From Bacteroidales bacterium (lineage in GTDB: Bacteria; Bacteroidota; Bacteroidia; Bacteroidales; F082), in contig CAAGIO010000023.1 of assembly GCA_900769945.1 (NCBI GenBank), positions 1-64,000 of the forward strand: a stretch of DNA of 64,000 nt, in the 5' to 3' direction. This document shows positions 16,020-26,200 of this stretch, piece by piece. The notes under the pieces were generated by a model. It did no database searches and had not been told where the DNA came from. It worked only from the letters and a program-made list of their open reading frames with translations. The position numbers and the translations under genes are program-made. Within the stretch, counting starts at the first letter, position 1. Each line of letters begins with the position of its first letter.

Positions 16020-16166
16020 ATGAAACGCACATTTCAACCATCTAACAGAAGACGCAAAAACAAACACGGTTTCAGAGAAAGAATGGCAACTGCCAATGGT
16101 CGTAAGGTTTTAAAGGCACGTCGCGCTAAAGGCAGAAAAAAACTCACAGTATCTGACGAGTATTAA
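16020..16166 (+). CDS. rpmH: 50S ribosomal protein L34
   Basis: This small gene encodes 48 residues beginning MKRTFQPSNRRRKNKHGFRE, the universal L34 signature, and continuing with RMATANGRKVLKARRAKGRKKL. L34 is a small basic protein that binds 23S rRNA in the 50S subunit. The C-terminal TVSDEY is a little longer than in E. coli. In many bacteria rpmH lies by dnaA and rnpA, but here it is alone between pepD and a protease gene. It has a -7 element upstream and a perfect terminator downstream. Confidence 0.97.
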   Translation: MKRTFQPSNRRRKNKHGFRERMATANGRKVLKARRAKGRKKLTVSDEY

Positions 16167-16204
16167 TTGCGAAGCCGTACCTATAAATTATTTAAGGTTA
16201 AAAG

Positions 16205-16233
16205 AAAGAGACAACATGATTGTCTCTTTTTTT
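16205..16233 (+). terminator. terminator of rpmH
   Basis: A 10-bp perfect stem (AAAGAGACAA/TTGTCTCTTT), loop CATGA, runs directly into T7. The -7 element of the next gene begins two bases later. Confidence 0.85.
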
Positions 16234-16234
16234 G

Positions 16235-16242
16235 TATCTTTG
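16235..16242 (+). promoter_or_regulatory. -7 promoter element of the C25 protease gene
   Basis: TATCTTTG lies 18 bases before ATG 16260. Any -33 element would fall inside the rpmH terminator hairpin. Confidence 0.45.
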
Positions 16243-16259
16243 CAAAAACTTCACCTGTA

Positions 16260-18539
16260 ATGAACTCTATAAGGATTCTGATATTCAACATCTTCCTCTT
16301 CCTTTGTAATATCCCCTTATTCGCTCAACACTATTCATTCTCTTTTGATGTTGAAAACAACACCAACTCGTCAGCCTTCCTCCCTTCATCAGCCGGAACC
16401 CCGACACTGAACTCTGTATCAAAATATTTCGCTGTACCAAAAGACGCTGAAATAGAAATCCTAATAGATATTAACAAAGAGTCCGTACTCGACAACATCG
16501 CACTGCCCGCAACGGCATCACTGCCCGCCGACATGCCTTCCGGCAACGGTAACACTCCATCAGACACATCTTCTCTTTACTCCAACGTATTATTCCCTCA
16601 CAAAACCATCATTCATGAGAGATTAGAATTCGCCGACTTCGACTTGCTATTAGTAAATATCGCAACAGAAAGATATAATGCTGACAAGAAAGAGCTGCAT
16701 ATAATCGAGAAAGCGACCGTCACCATCAACACCGACGCGAAAGGGAAAATAACGGTTGAGGAAAACGCCTTCAACGAGATGTTAATAAGTGTTGTAGAAA
16801 ACCCCGACATCGTATGCTTCGAGAACCGGCCTCACACGGCAGGCCGACGCGACGGCGCGAACTATCTCATAATAACGCCCGACAATGACGAGATAACACG
16901 TTGGGCCGACACCTTGAGAACGTTCAGAGAGCAACAAGGAATAATAACTAAAGTCATGACGTTGAAGGAGATAAGACACAACACACCCGACTCCCTCAAA
17001 GCCTTTCTGAGAAGAGTGTACTACAACTGGGACCCACGCCCCGCCGCCGTGCTCCTCCTCGGAGACTTTAACAACGACCCCGCCCTTGGCATCTCATCTT
17101 TCCAAATGCTCGACCACCCTCAAGGCAGCCAATTCGAACCCTACCTCGCCGACAACAAACTTGTTGACTTCAACAACAACGGCCTTCCTTCGATGGTGAT
17201 AGCAAGGATGCCCGCAGCTAACGCACACGAAGCACATCTCATGGTCCAAAAAACCATCGAATATGAACGCCACCCCTATTCCAACCCGGACTATTACGCC
17301 CACCCCACCACCTCTATGGCTTTCCAACTATCCCGCTGGTTCCAGCTATGCACCGAGATAATCGCCGGCTATTTCGACTCTCATGACAAAAAATGCAACC
17401 GTATCAACGCCATATACGAAGGACCCGCCGACTCATTATGGTCAACAGCACAAAACACCAACAAAGTCGTGGACTACTTCGGTGAAAACGGCCTCAACTA
17501 TATTCCCGACGACATCTCTCACCTCTCACAATGGGACAACGACGGCGATGACCTGTCTAATGCCTTGGAAAACGGCACGTTCTTCCTCATTCACCGTGAC
17601 CACGGCACTTTTGAGACTTGGGGAATGCCGTTCTTCTCCACCGACAACATCAACAAGCTGCATAACGAGATGCTTTCTTTCGTCATGTCCGTTGACTGCC
17701 AGACGGGCGCATTCGACTATGGCGAAGACATTCAGCACGACTGCCTTGCAGAGAGATTTCTACGTATCAACAATGGCGCAATGGCTGTGATAGCCGCTTC
17801 TCAGCTGTCCTACTCTTTCGTAAACGACACCTACACTTGGGGCGTCTTCGATTATCTCTTCCCCGACTTCATTCCCGACTTTGGCGACTCACACTTCGAC
17901 TTCAAATACCCTGCATTCGCCAACGCCTACGGGAAATACTATCTGAAACAATCGTCATTTCCTTATAATGACAGCTATAAGACCTTAACTAACAATCTTT
18001 TACATTATTTCGGCGATGCTTATCTACAGATTTTTTCAGAGGTGCCCCAAAATATCAGCGTGACACACCCTGAAGAACTTGATGCCGGCTCACGAAGCGT
18101 CACCATTTTTGCAGACAGCGGCTCATCAATAGCCCTATCCATTGATAATGAGCTGATTGCAAAAGGAAAGTCACAGAACGGCAATGCAACACTTCATTTC
18201 AACCCCGTAAAAGAAGGTGCAGTAATAAAAGTAGTCTTGACAAAACAAAACCATTATAGGCACGAGAGCTTAATAAGGGTGAAAGGCGGTGACGACAATG
18301 AGGGCGACAGCCATGACACGATAAGCGTATTTCCAAACCCTGTTGAAGACGTTCTAAAGATTAAAGGCAGAGCCATCAGCAACATCAAGATTTGCAACAG
18401 CTTAGGACAGACAATAATAGAGCACGGGAACGCTGATTCAGCGGAGGTAATTGAAATTGACTGCAGCGGCCTTCCGCACGGAGCGTATTATATTATTATC
18501 TCGTCAGAGACTCAAACGGTAAGAGGATTTGTAAGATAG
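16260..18539 (+). CDS. gingipain-like C25 cysteine peptidase with T9SS sorting domain
   Basis: Started at ATG 16260, the protein is 759 residues with a signal peptide (MNSIRILIFNIFLFLCNIPLFA); the longer frame upstream covers the rpmH terminator. A propeptide of about 190 residues is followed by a C25 caspase-fold domain (about 200-560): LLLGDFNNDP near 266, catalytic His448 in HRDHG and Cys480 in SVDCQTG. Then comes an immunoglobulin-like segment and a C-terminal Por sorting domain (about 685-759, FPNPVEDV ... LPHGAYYIIISSE). It should be exported by T9SS and processed by a PorU-type sortase. Specificity for Arg or Lys cannot be read from the sequence. Confidence 0.88.
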   Translation: MNSIRILIFNIFLFLCNIPLFAQHYSFSFDVENNTNSSAFLPSSAGTPTLNSVSKYFAVPKDAEIEILIDINKESVLDNIALPATASLPADMPSGNGNTPSDTSSLYSNVLFPHKTIIHERLEFADFDLLLVNIATERYNADKKELHIIEKATVTINTDAKGKITVEENAFNEMLISVVENPDIVCFENRPHTAGRRDGANYLIITPDNDEITRWADTLRTFREQQGIITKVMTLKEIRHNTPDSLKAFLRRVYYNWDPRPAAVLLLGDFNNDPALGISSFQMLDHPQGSQFEPYLADNKLVDFNNNGLPSMVIARMPAANAHEAHLMVQKTIEYERHPYSNPDYYAHPTTSMAFQLSRWFQLCTEIIAGYFDSHDKKCNRINAIYEGPADSLWSTAQNTNKVVDYFGENGLNYIPDDISHLSQWDNDGDDLSNALENGTFFLIHRDHGTFETWGMPFFSTDNINKLHNEMLSFVMSVDCQTGAFDYGEDIQHDCLAERFLRINNGAMAVIAASQLSYSFVNDTYTWGVFDYLFPDFIPDFGDSHFDFKYPAFANAYGKYYLKQSSFPYNDSYKTLTNNLLHYFGDAYLQIFSEVPQNISVTHPEELDAGSRSVTIFADSGSSIALSIDNELIAKGKSQNGNATLHFNPVKEGAVIKVVLTKQNHYRHESLIRVKGGDDNEGDSHDTISVFPNPVEDVLKIKGRAISNIKICNSLGQTIIEHGNADSAEVIEIDCSGLPHGAYYIIISSETQTVRGFVR

Positions 18540-18573
18540 TGGTGACGGCAAGGAACGGATAAGAAGCCTTGGG

Positions 18574-18605
18574 ACAACAAGAAAGTTTGACAACAAGAAA
18601 GTTTG
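18574..18605. repeat. perfect 16-bp tandem duplication
   Basis: ACAACAAGAAAGTTTG occurs twice end to end (18574-18589 and 18590-18605). The second copy runs into the hairpin that follows. Confidence 0.85.
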
Positions 18606-18636
18606 CGCGCCGGAAGTTTACTTCCGGCGCGCAAAC
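18601..18636. terminator. perfect 16-bp hairpin between convergent genes
   Basis: GTTTGCGCGCCGGAAG and its exact complement flank a TTTA loop. It lies between the 3' ends of the C25 protease gene and porV, so it can serve both strands, although neither side has a long T-run. Confidence 0.6.
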
Positions 18637-18657
18637 GAATATTCAAGACATTAAAAA

Positions 18658-19860
18658 CTAAATATTAAATACGAGGTTGAACCTCAAAGTACCTTCAAGA
18701 GGATTTGTTCCAGATGTTGCAGTGTTATTTACAGGAACGAGATAAGATATATCTAACGCAAACACGTTGTATCTGAGACCTGCTCCAAAGGTAAGATAGC
18801 GACGGTTACCCTTCATCTTCGCCTCATGGAAGAAACCGGCACGCACACTGAACACATTGTTATACCAATATTCGGCACCAAGACCTAAGGTAATCTCATT
18901 AAGTTCTTCTGAGAAGCCACCCGGAGCATCATAGAACGACTGGAAGATACCCTGCATCATGGAGACATCATCGCTCATACCGTCTGCGATAAGCATATTG
19001 CCATTATTGTCATACATGATAGCACCGAGACTATCCCTCTGGTAGATAGGAGGTGTCGGAACGAGAAGCTTGTTGAGGTCTAACGACACAGCAATAGAGT
19101 TATATTCATCGATATTCATCTTGAGAGTTGGACCGAGGCGAAGGTTTGTAGGGATAAACTCTTTCTTCACGTTGCCGTAGCTGTAGTTCATCTTGCTACC
19201 AATGTTGGTGATGGCCACACCCCAGGAGAAATCTCCATCGATAGAGCCGAGTTCCACTGGCCTCTGATAGTAAACAGCGATATCTGCCGCCACCGAGAAC
19301 GCCGGCTTTGAATAATTTGTCACGCCCTGTGTGAGGTTTGAGTAGATAATCCTTCCAGCCACTGCCGCCGACAAGTATTCACCAAGCTTCCTTGAATAAC
19401 AAAGGTCGAAGCTGAACTCATTAGGCTTGTATGTACCTTTATCCTGATTGTTCTCATCGCGGAAATTGATTTCACCAAGACTGAAATAACGCAACGACGC
19501 CGCCACTGTTGACATATTGCTCATGCGCTTTGAAGCACCAAGATACGCGATATTCATATCAGGGACGAGCTTCCTCAGCCAAGGGCTATAGGCGAGACCT
19601 ATATCGAAATCCTCTTTTATGAAGGCATACTTCGCAGGGTTCCAATGCATTGAAAACACATCTGGAGAGGTTGAAACACCCACATCACCCATACCGGCAG
19701 AACGCGCATCCGGGGCGATTATCATGAATGGCACCGCCGTGGATATCACGTTATAATCAAGATTTTGACCCGTATGTCCTTGAACATCAGAACCTTGAGC
19801 CTTTGCACCTAATCCCAAGAGCATAAGGCACGTTAAAACTAAAAACGATTTTTTTGTCAT
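18658..19860 (-). CDS. porV: T9SS outer membrane protein PorV
   Basis: This 400-residue protein has a signal peptide (MTKKSFLVLTCLMLLGLGAKA) and a FadL-like beta-barrel. The N-terminal IAPDARSAGMGDVGVS and the NPAKYAF segment are diagnostic for PorV (PG27/LptO). PorV shuttles T9SS cargo from the translocon to the PorU sortase and takes part in the attachment complex at the outer membrane. The barrel ends in RFNLVFNI. It follows the second porU-like gene by 75 bases, the same neighbourhood as in other Bacteroidota. Confidence 0.95.
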   Translation of the reverse strand: MTKKSFLVLTCLMLLGLGAKAQGSDVQGHTGQNLDYNVISTAVPFMIIAPDARSAGMGDVGVSTSPDVFSMHWNPAKYAFIKEDFDIGLAYSPWLRKLVPDMNIAYLGASKRMSNMSTVAASLRYFSLGEINFRDENNQDKGTYKPNEFSFDLCYSRKLGEYLSAAVAGRIIYSNLTQGVTNYSKPAFSVAADIAVYYQRPVELGSIDGDFSWGVAITNIGSKMNYSYGNVKKEFIPTNLRLGPTLKMNIDEYNSIAVSLDLNKLLVPTPPIYQRDSLGAIMYDNNGNMLIADGMSDDVSMMQGIFQSFYDAPGGFSEELNEITLGLGAEYWYNNVFSVRAGFFHEAKMKGNRRYLTFGAGLRYNVFALDISYLVPVNNTATSGTNPLEGTLRFNLVFNI

Positions 19861-19935
19861 ATTTTCTCTAATAAAATTTGCCGTAAAATTACGAAATTAT
19901 TCTTTACAAACGACTATCGTAAAATATTATTGTTC

Positions 19936-22900
19936 TCACCTCAAAATAATCAGAACCTGATTGGTCTTATAATGATTCCCCTCACTATCACAGACTGACA
20001 ACGTATATAGGTATGTGCCTGAATCGAGAGCACGCCCCTTATTGTCAGTGCCGTCCCATTCCATTGCTTTGACATCATCATAATAAAGAGTATTAACACG
20101 TCTTCCCAACAAGTCATAGACATCTATTACGACCTCAACAATAGGGTTAACATTATTATAATCAACGGTAAAGATCGTGCTGCCGCTAAACGGATTAGGA
20201 TAGTTCCTCACATTCTTTATCGACTTCTCGTGAGGGGTTCTTGCCACATTAACAACAAACGACTCCTCACTGCTGTTGTCATGCAAGTCCCAAGCCCTGA
20301 TAGTAAAGACATTACGTCCCTCTTCAAGATTATCGAAAGGAACGCAAACGCTTCCTCCTTTATAGCTGTCGGTCTCTGGAGTAAAATACTTGTTTACTAT
20401 CAAAGTCGTTGAGCCACTCTCTGTTGCATGAACAAGGACGATATCTCTCCCTAATGTTGAGCCATAATGATAAACACCTTGTGAATCAAATATCTTGGCA
20501 GTAAGGACACCCTCATCAGCCAAATCATCGCCCGTCTCTTCCTGTCCGTTCCACAACATTGTAATCTGTGGTCCGTCGGCATCAGGAGCATTAGCAGAGA
20601 CACCATCGACAAAGATGTCATTAAAACTGCCGTTTGCATCTATATTCCTCACAGTATCAACAGCATAAAGGCTGAGCCTCGCATTACCCTTCTGATTATT
20701 CACGCTGCGCGGAATCAGGAAGGAGAATGAGAAACAGCCGTCAACGACCGACACCTTCCCCTCATAAATAACATCGCGATAGCATTTGAACGAATATACA
20801 TTATTTCCCGTCCCGGAATTATTCAAGGTTTGATACACTGACTTATTATCAAACATCTTCGGATATAGATAACCGTTGAAATCATTATCCACGCCTCCCT
20901 TATCATCTCCTATAAATCCTTGGACCACAACGGAATCCATCGGTGCGACGACGTAAACACCTTTGGTGTCGCCTGCATTCACGGAAGAAATTATCACATC
21001 TTTCTCCGGATAATCGAAGCGCAGTGCGGGGTCGCCGAACAACACATAAGAGACATAGTTTGAGGAGCTCGACATGTTTTCGTTCTTTGTCAGCCTCACC
21101 AAATCGCCGAACCTCAGAGTCCTGATATTATCTCCAGTGAAGATGTTTTTATGAAGAGACTTCAGTATATTTAAATTATTTGATGACACAGTAGGACGGG
21201 TGGTTGTGTACATGGCTATTGCACCACCGCCTTCCATTTTGAACAGACGCTCTCCTGCCGACACAAAAGAAGCATCATCGAACGCGCTGAACTCGCAAGT
21301 GCCTGTCGTCACAAATGGCATACAATACTCATTCGTCAGCTTCGCTATATCTTTAATTCTAAATAAGTTAGAGTTACTCAACCCCTGAACGCCGCCATGC
21401 CCAACATAAGTCATCATCATGATACCGTTTTGAAATTTCTCAAGAATGGACGCCGTCGCAGATGGATAGCAGTAAGCTCCACTCGAATTAATCTCACGGA
21501 CAAAGGCATCAGCAAAGACCTTATCAATATTTACCGAAGGCTTCAAAGTATCAATAATACTCTCAAGAGCATCACAGTTCTTTGAATATTCCTTATTATC
21601 GTCAGAGACAAAAAGCAGATTGTTCCGCCACTGACCAAACGTCTTGCCCTTATCGATATATTTCCTGATTTTCCCCACTACAACCTCTGCTTCTTCTGGT
21701 GTCAAGACAGGTATCCTTCCAATGCCTACATCCACTTTCCCTGAGCATTCCTCACCCTCGTTAGCGTCCAACAATCCAAAATAATCATCACTGACAAAAG
21801 CGGTTATCTCATTAACGCTGTTTAAAGCCTCATAAGGAGGAATGAAATTACCGCCATATCCTTCAACATTTTTATAATCATTTGTGCCTCTTCCCAAAAG
21901 AAGAACATACTTAAGCTCCTTGTCGCGGGAATACACCATCTTGATGAAGTTGCGTAATCCGCTGACATCAGGGGAGCCGGACGAAAACTCATTAAAGACC
22001 TCATCGATAAACACTATCTCGCACAACAGCCCATCTTCCGTCTCATGTATGTTCCTTAACTCTTCGGCCTGCGCGACAAAAACCTTGTCTGTGATGATGA
22101 GCATATCAGCAGCCCTTATAGAGTGAACATTCTGGTTATCAATCATTTTTATTGAAGAGACACCCAAAAAGTCATTGCGTTCTAACAAGATGAAAGAGTT
22201 GCTCAGGGCATTATTTCTAAAGCTGATACCTTCACCTTCAGCCGAAAACCGTTGGAAACGAGGGTTCAAGGGCTCCGAGACATCAAAAAGCAGCATGTCC
22301 GGGGAAGCGTTTTCAATCTTCACAAGCTTTGACTTCATAAGGCCAAGGCCGTGGCTCAAGCCAAAAGCAAGCTGTCCGTCATCATAACGTAATGACCGCC
22401 AAGCATTTACACTAAGATAATCCACACCAACAATTGAGGAGATGTTTTCCGCCGTCGAAGATAATGTCACATTAACTATCTCAGAATCAACATCAAACTC
22501 AGAGCTTTCAACCTTTTCCACTCCGAAGCTATACGCTCCCGACTTACTGATATAGATATTCTCCAGCACAGGGTTGTCATTCACCATCACGTTTAAATAG
22601 AATGTTTCCGTTGACGACGCCCCGACAAACCCGACCTCCAAGAAAGCAGGCCTTGACATATCAACATTTTGAAACTCAAAGGAGAAAGACTGCGTTCCTC
22701 CCCCACCATTTATCGTCTCGCCATACCATCGCCTTCCCCTATGATAATGATTATGAAGGTCTTTCTCATGACATTTCTTATCCAAGAAAGATGTTATCAC
22801 CTCATCGTATTCATCTTGAGACTCTTCCTCAAAGGTCATGCGCTTACCTTTCTCCACATTATTGATTTTCAGGAAGTAAAAAGTGGTGTCCGAATAATAG

Positions 22901-23262
22901 TTTGTGTTATGCTTATAATATCCGTTCTCAAGTGTCCAGTTTGCAGGATTCTGTCCATAGAAGACGACGCCTTCATCATCAATCCAAACGCTCATCTCCG
23001 TCAAATCGTCATAGCAAGGAGCTGAGTTTGATTCAGGCAAGACACCGTTAACATTGCCGAAAAGGCTGATATAATCAAGCTGCAACGCGGGGACGTCAAC
23101 TCCAGCGGCCGACAACTCATCAAAGGTGATGCGGTACATCCCATCTTCCACAACACCGACCTTAAATAAGGTGCCATCTCTCAGCACGGAATTCTCGACA
23201 AAACTTTGCGCAAACATGGATTCGCACAAGAACAAAAAGGCTGCGAGTATAACAATTCTCAT
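19936..23262 (-). CDS. PorU-like C25 sortase, second copy
   Basis: This 1108-residue protein has a signal peptide (MRIVILAAFLFLCESMFA), N-terminal beta domains (about 20-380), a C25 peptidase domain (about 385-760) with His622 in YVGHGG and Cys656 in TGTCEFSAFD, and late beta domains ending in a FlgD-like module (NYPNPF, then DLLGRRV, TYLYTLSVCD). PorU removes the sorting domain of T9SS cargo and joins the mature protein to A-LPS. Both catalytic residues are kept, so it should be active. It starts 7 bases after the stop of the upstream paralogue. Overall layout is the same but the sequences have clearly diverged. Confidence 0.85.
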   Translation of the reverse strand: MRIVILAAFLFLCESMFAQSFVENSVLRDGTLFKVGVVEDGMYRITFDELSAAGVDVPALQLDYISLFGNVNGVLPESNSAPCYDDLTEMSVWIDDEGVVFYGQNPANWTLENGYYKHNTNYYSDTTFYFLKINNVEKGKRMTFEEESQDEYDEVITSFLDKKCHEKDLHNHYHRGRRWYGETINGGGGTQSFSFEFQNVDMSRPAFLEVGFVGASSTETFYLNVMVNDNPVLENIYISKSGAYSFGVEKVESSEFDVDSEIVNVTLSSTAENISSIVGVDYLSVNAWRSLRYDDGQLAFGLSHGLGLMKSKLVKIENASPDMLLFDVSEPLNPRFQRFSAEGEGISFRNNALSNSFILLERNDFLGVSSIKMIDNQNVHSIRAADMLIITDKVFVAQAEELRNIHETEDGLLCEIVFIDEVFNEFSSGSPDVSGLRNFIKMVYSRDKELKYVLLLGRGTNDYKNVEGYGGNFIPPYEALNSVNEITAFVSDDYFGLLDANEGEECSGKVDVGIGRIPVLTPEEAEVVVGKIRKYIDKGKTFGQWRNNLLFVSDDNKEYSKNCDALESIIDTLKPSVNIDKVFADAFVREINSSGAYCYPSATASILEKFQNGIMMMTYVGHGGVQGLSNSNLFRIKDIAKLTNEYCMPFVTTGTCEFSAFDDASFVSAGERLFKMEGGGAIAMYTTTRPTVSSNNLNILKSLHKNIFTGDNIRTLRFGDLVRLTKNENMSSSSNYVSYVLFGDPALRFDYPEKDVIISSVNAGDTKGVYVVAPMDSVVVQGFIGDDKGGVDNDFNGYLYPKMFDNKSVYQTLNNSGTGNNVYSFKCYRDVIYEGKVSVVDGCFSFSFLIPRSVNNQKGNARLSLYAVDTVRNIDANGSFNDIFVDGVSANAPDADGPQITMLWNGQEETGDDLADEGVLTAKIFDSQGVYHYGSTLGRDIVLVHATESGSTTLIVNKYFTPETDSYKGGSVCVPFDNLEEGRNVFTIRAWDLHDNSSEESFVVNVARTPHEKSIKNVRNYPNPFSGSTIFTVDYNNVNPIVEVVIDVYDLLGRRVNTLYYDDVKAMEWDGTDNKGRALDSGTYLYTLSVCDSEGNHYKTNQVLIILR

Positions 23263-23269
23263 TTTACAA

Positions 23270-26200
23270 TCAATTAGAAATCACTAATTTAGAATAGGCA
23301 GACGTTTTCTCCGCCTTCCCGTTCGTCACAAAGACATTATAGATATACACTCCGGCCGGCAGCTTCGAGCCGTTGTCTGAAGTACCGTCCCAAACAATAG
23401 GCTCAATACGCGTCGAGGTGCCGTATCTGCTCTCCGTAATAGTCTTAACCCTCTGACCACTAATGTTATATATTGAAATCTCAATATCGAGAGGTCCTTT
23501 CTGATTATGTTCAAATTCAAAACGCGTGTAGTTCGTCATCGGATTAGGGATATTCATCAGGTTATCAACAGACAAGTTCTCGCTTCTCACCACCGTGAAA
23601 TCTATTGACACCGTGGTAGAGTTATTATAAATATCCCACGCCTTTAGTGTCAGGTGATGCTCGCCCTCGTTAAGGTTATATAGGCGATAATATATTGTGC
23701 CACAGTCATCTACATCGAAAGGAGAGTCATAATACTTATTCAGGTTATATGTTTTATTCGTCGCTCCCGTCAATGACGCCATAATATCGTGACCTATGCC
23801 GGCACCCGTAGCATTGATTCCGTCAGTATCTTTGAGGAATGCGATGAGCATAGGATTCTCGTTTGTTATGCCGCCGCTGACAAACAAGGTGTCGTCGATA
23901 AACAGCCTTGCCTCCGGTCCATGTTCATCTACCACCGCGTTATCATCATATCCGCCTATTATCACATTGGAGAAAGAGCCATTAGCATCAGTTTGATAAT
24001 CAGTGGCATACAGGCTAATAAGACCTTTCCCGAAGCTATAATTTATGTCCTTAGGCACCACAAAGTCGATAGAGAAGTCGCCGTTAACGACCTCCGTCCT
24101 GCCGTTAAACAGCAGGCTGTTTCTCAAATTGAAATCCACCGTGGTGGTACCGTTGTCACCGAAAGTAGAATACACATTTTCCTTATCATATACGCTGACA
24201 CGCACAACGCCGTTGAAGTCGTTCATCTTCATTCCGAAATTATCTCTCACCTCACCTTTTAGTGACACATGCTGCAGTGCACGGATAGTATCGGCGACAA
24301 GGGAGATGTCGTTACCGTTCATCTCGGTAAGCACCACATTATTTTTAGGATAAGCCAAACGCAAGGCGGGGTCGCCGAAAAGCACGAACACCTTAGTATT
24401 ATTATCGGCATATTGTTTGGCGTTGAAGAAGATTTCGCCGAAGGTTGGATATTCACCGTCCTTCATCTTAAACATTGACTCATACGCGCTCGTCATGATG
24501 CCGAGACTTCCGCTTGTTGTTCTGGCCGTGGTTATCATGGAGATAGCGCCGCCCTTGCTGCTAAGATATGTGAGCTCGCCCGCCGAGGTGCGCGTATGGT
24601 CGTCATACCTGCTAAACTCGCAAGTGGCGGTGAAGAAGAGAGGCAGCATAGGAGAGTTCTCCCACGACAGTATGTCGTCAATAGTGAGGATGCGCTCGTC
24701 ACCCCAGCCTATCTCGCCACCATGTCCGTTATAGTTCAAGACGAGGGTCCCTTTCTCTATCCTGTTAGAGATAGCCTCATTAATATCGGGGCAACGCTGG
24801 CCGCTCGCTGTCGCAACCTGCTGATAAGCATCGAGATAAATCTTATCCACAACAACATCGCCGCCCCATTTCGGCAACGATTTCGCTATCGTCTCGGAGT
24901 TATATATAAAATAGGTGTCCTCGTCATCACATACAAAAGTCACGACATTCCGCCAGCTGTCCATCGCCTTGGCATCTTTAGAAAGATACGCCTCAATCTT
25001 GTCGATCACATTCGTTGCCTGTTCCACTGTTGACACAGGCATCCTGCCAATAGGAATGTCGATTATCGACGACTTATTATCCATAACACCCTCATCATCA
25101 TCAAGGCAGACGAAGAAGTCGTCAGTAACCACCGAGGAGGTGATGATACACCCGTTTTTTGACTCCCAAGTAGGGACCAGACATACTGCAGGGTCCTTAT
25201 AGTTATACGAGGCATCACCAAGTAGAAGCACATACTTCAGCCGGTGTTCTTCGCTGCTGTTGTTATATAACATCTTGATAAAGTTCCTGATAGCGGAAAT
25301 ATCCTGCGCCCCGCACGAGAACTCATTATAAATGTATTGAGGCTGTACAATATCTATCACCAAATCATCAATGCGTGAATGTATCTCTTTCAGACGTTCG
25401 GCATGAGACTGGAACAGTGGGTTTGTAACAATAAGATAGTCAATATCTTTTTTAGCATGCAGGTTCTGATTCTCCACTACACCCACGAATGCCACCTTAT
25501 TATATGATGCCCCGTCAAAAGCGATAAACTCATTATCCTGAGCACCATAGACGTTAAACCTCAATGTTGAGCCATCGAGCACGGTATTCATTATCTTAGG
25601 CTCGATAGGGTTTGTAACGTCCCATATCTTTACGGCGTTAGAGACATTACGAAGCTGATACTGATACACTTCCGCCGGATTAGAGCACTCCGGGTTTCTA
25701 AACATCATAGTGTTTCCCGTCATTATTAGTTGCCGCCAAGCATTAACAGAGATATAATTCAGCCAGCCCACCGACGAAGTCGAGGTACGGTTATAATTCA
25801 CCGTTATCGAAATCGGGCTTTCCGTAGCGTTGAAAATCAGCACGTTAGTAGAGTCCATGTTTGCATATACATAAGCCGAAGTGATAGGCTTGAAGGTCTT
25901 ACTATAGAGAGCGTTATCCTTATATTTGAACTGGAATGTAGCGGGAGTGCCGTTTTTTGATGCCACTTCCGACTTCATCTTCACTTTACGAGAAGTCACA
26001 AGGTTCTCGAAAACGAAGTCATATTTTCTTTGGAGAGTAATATCAAACTTGTCGAAATACCAAGTACAACCCATATTATTAATATTAAACTCGTCATTAT
26101 CAATCACTTTATAGTCAAGGAACTCAGTCACCGGCGACAACGATGATGATTGTGGTGACTCAGATGTCTCAACACGCTGACCGGGTTCATCGCCTATTGT

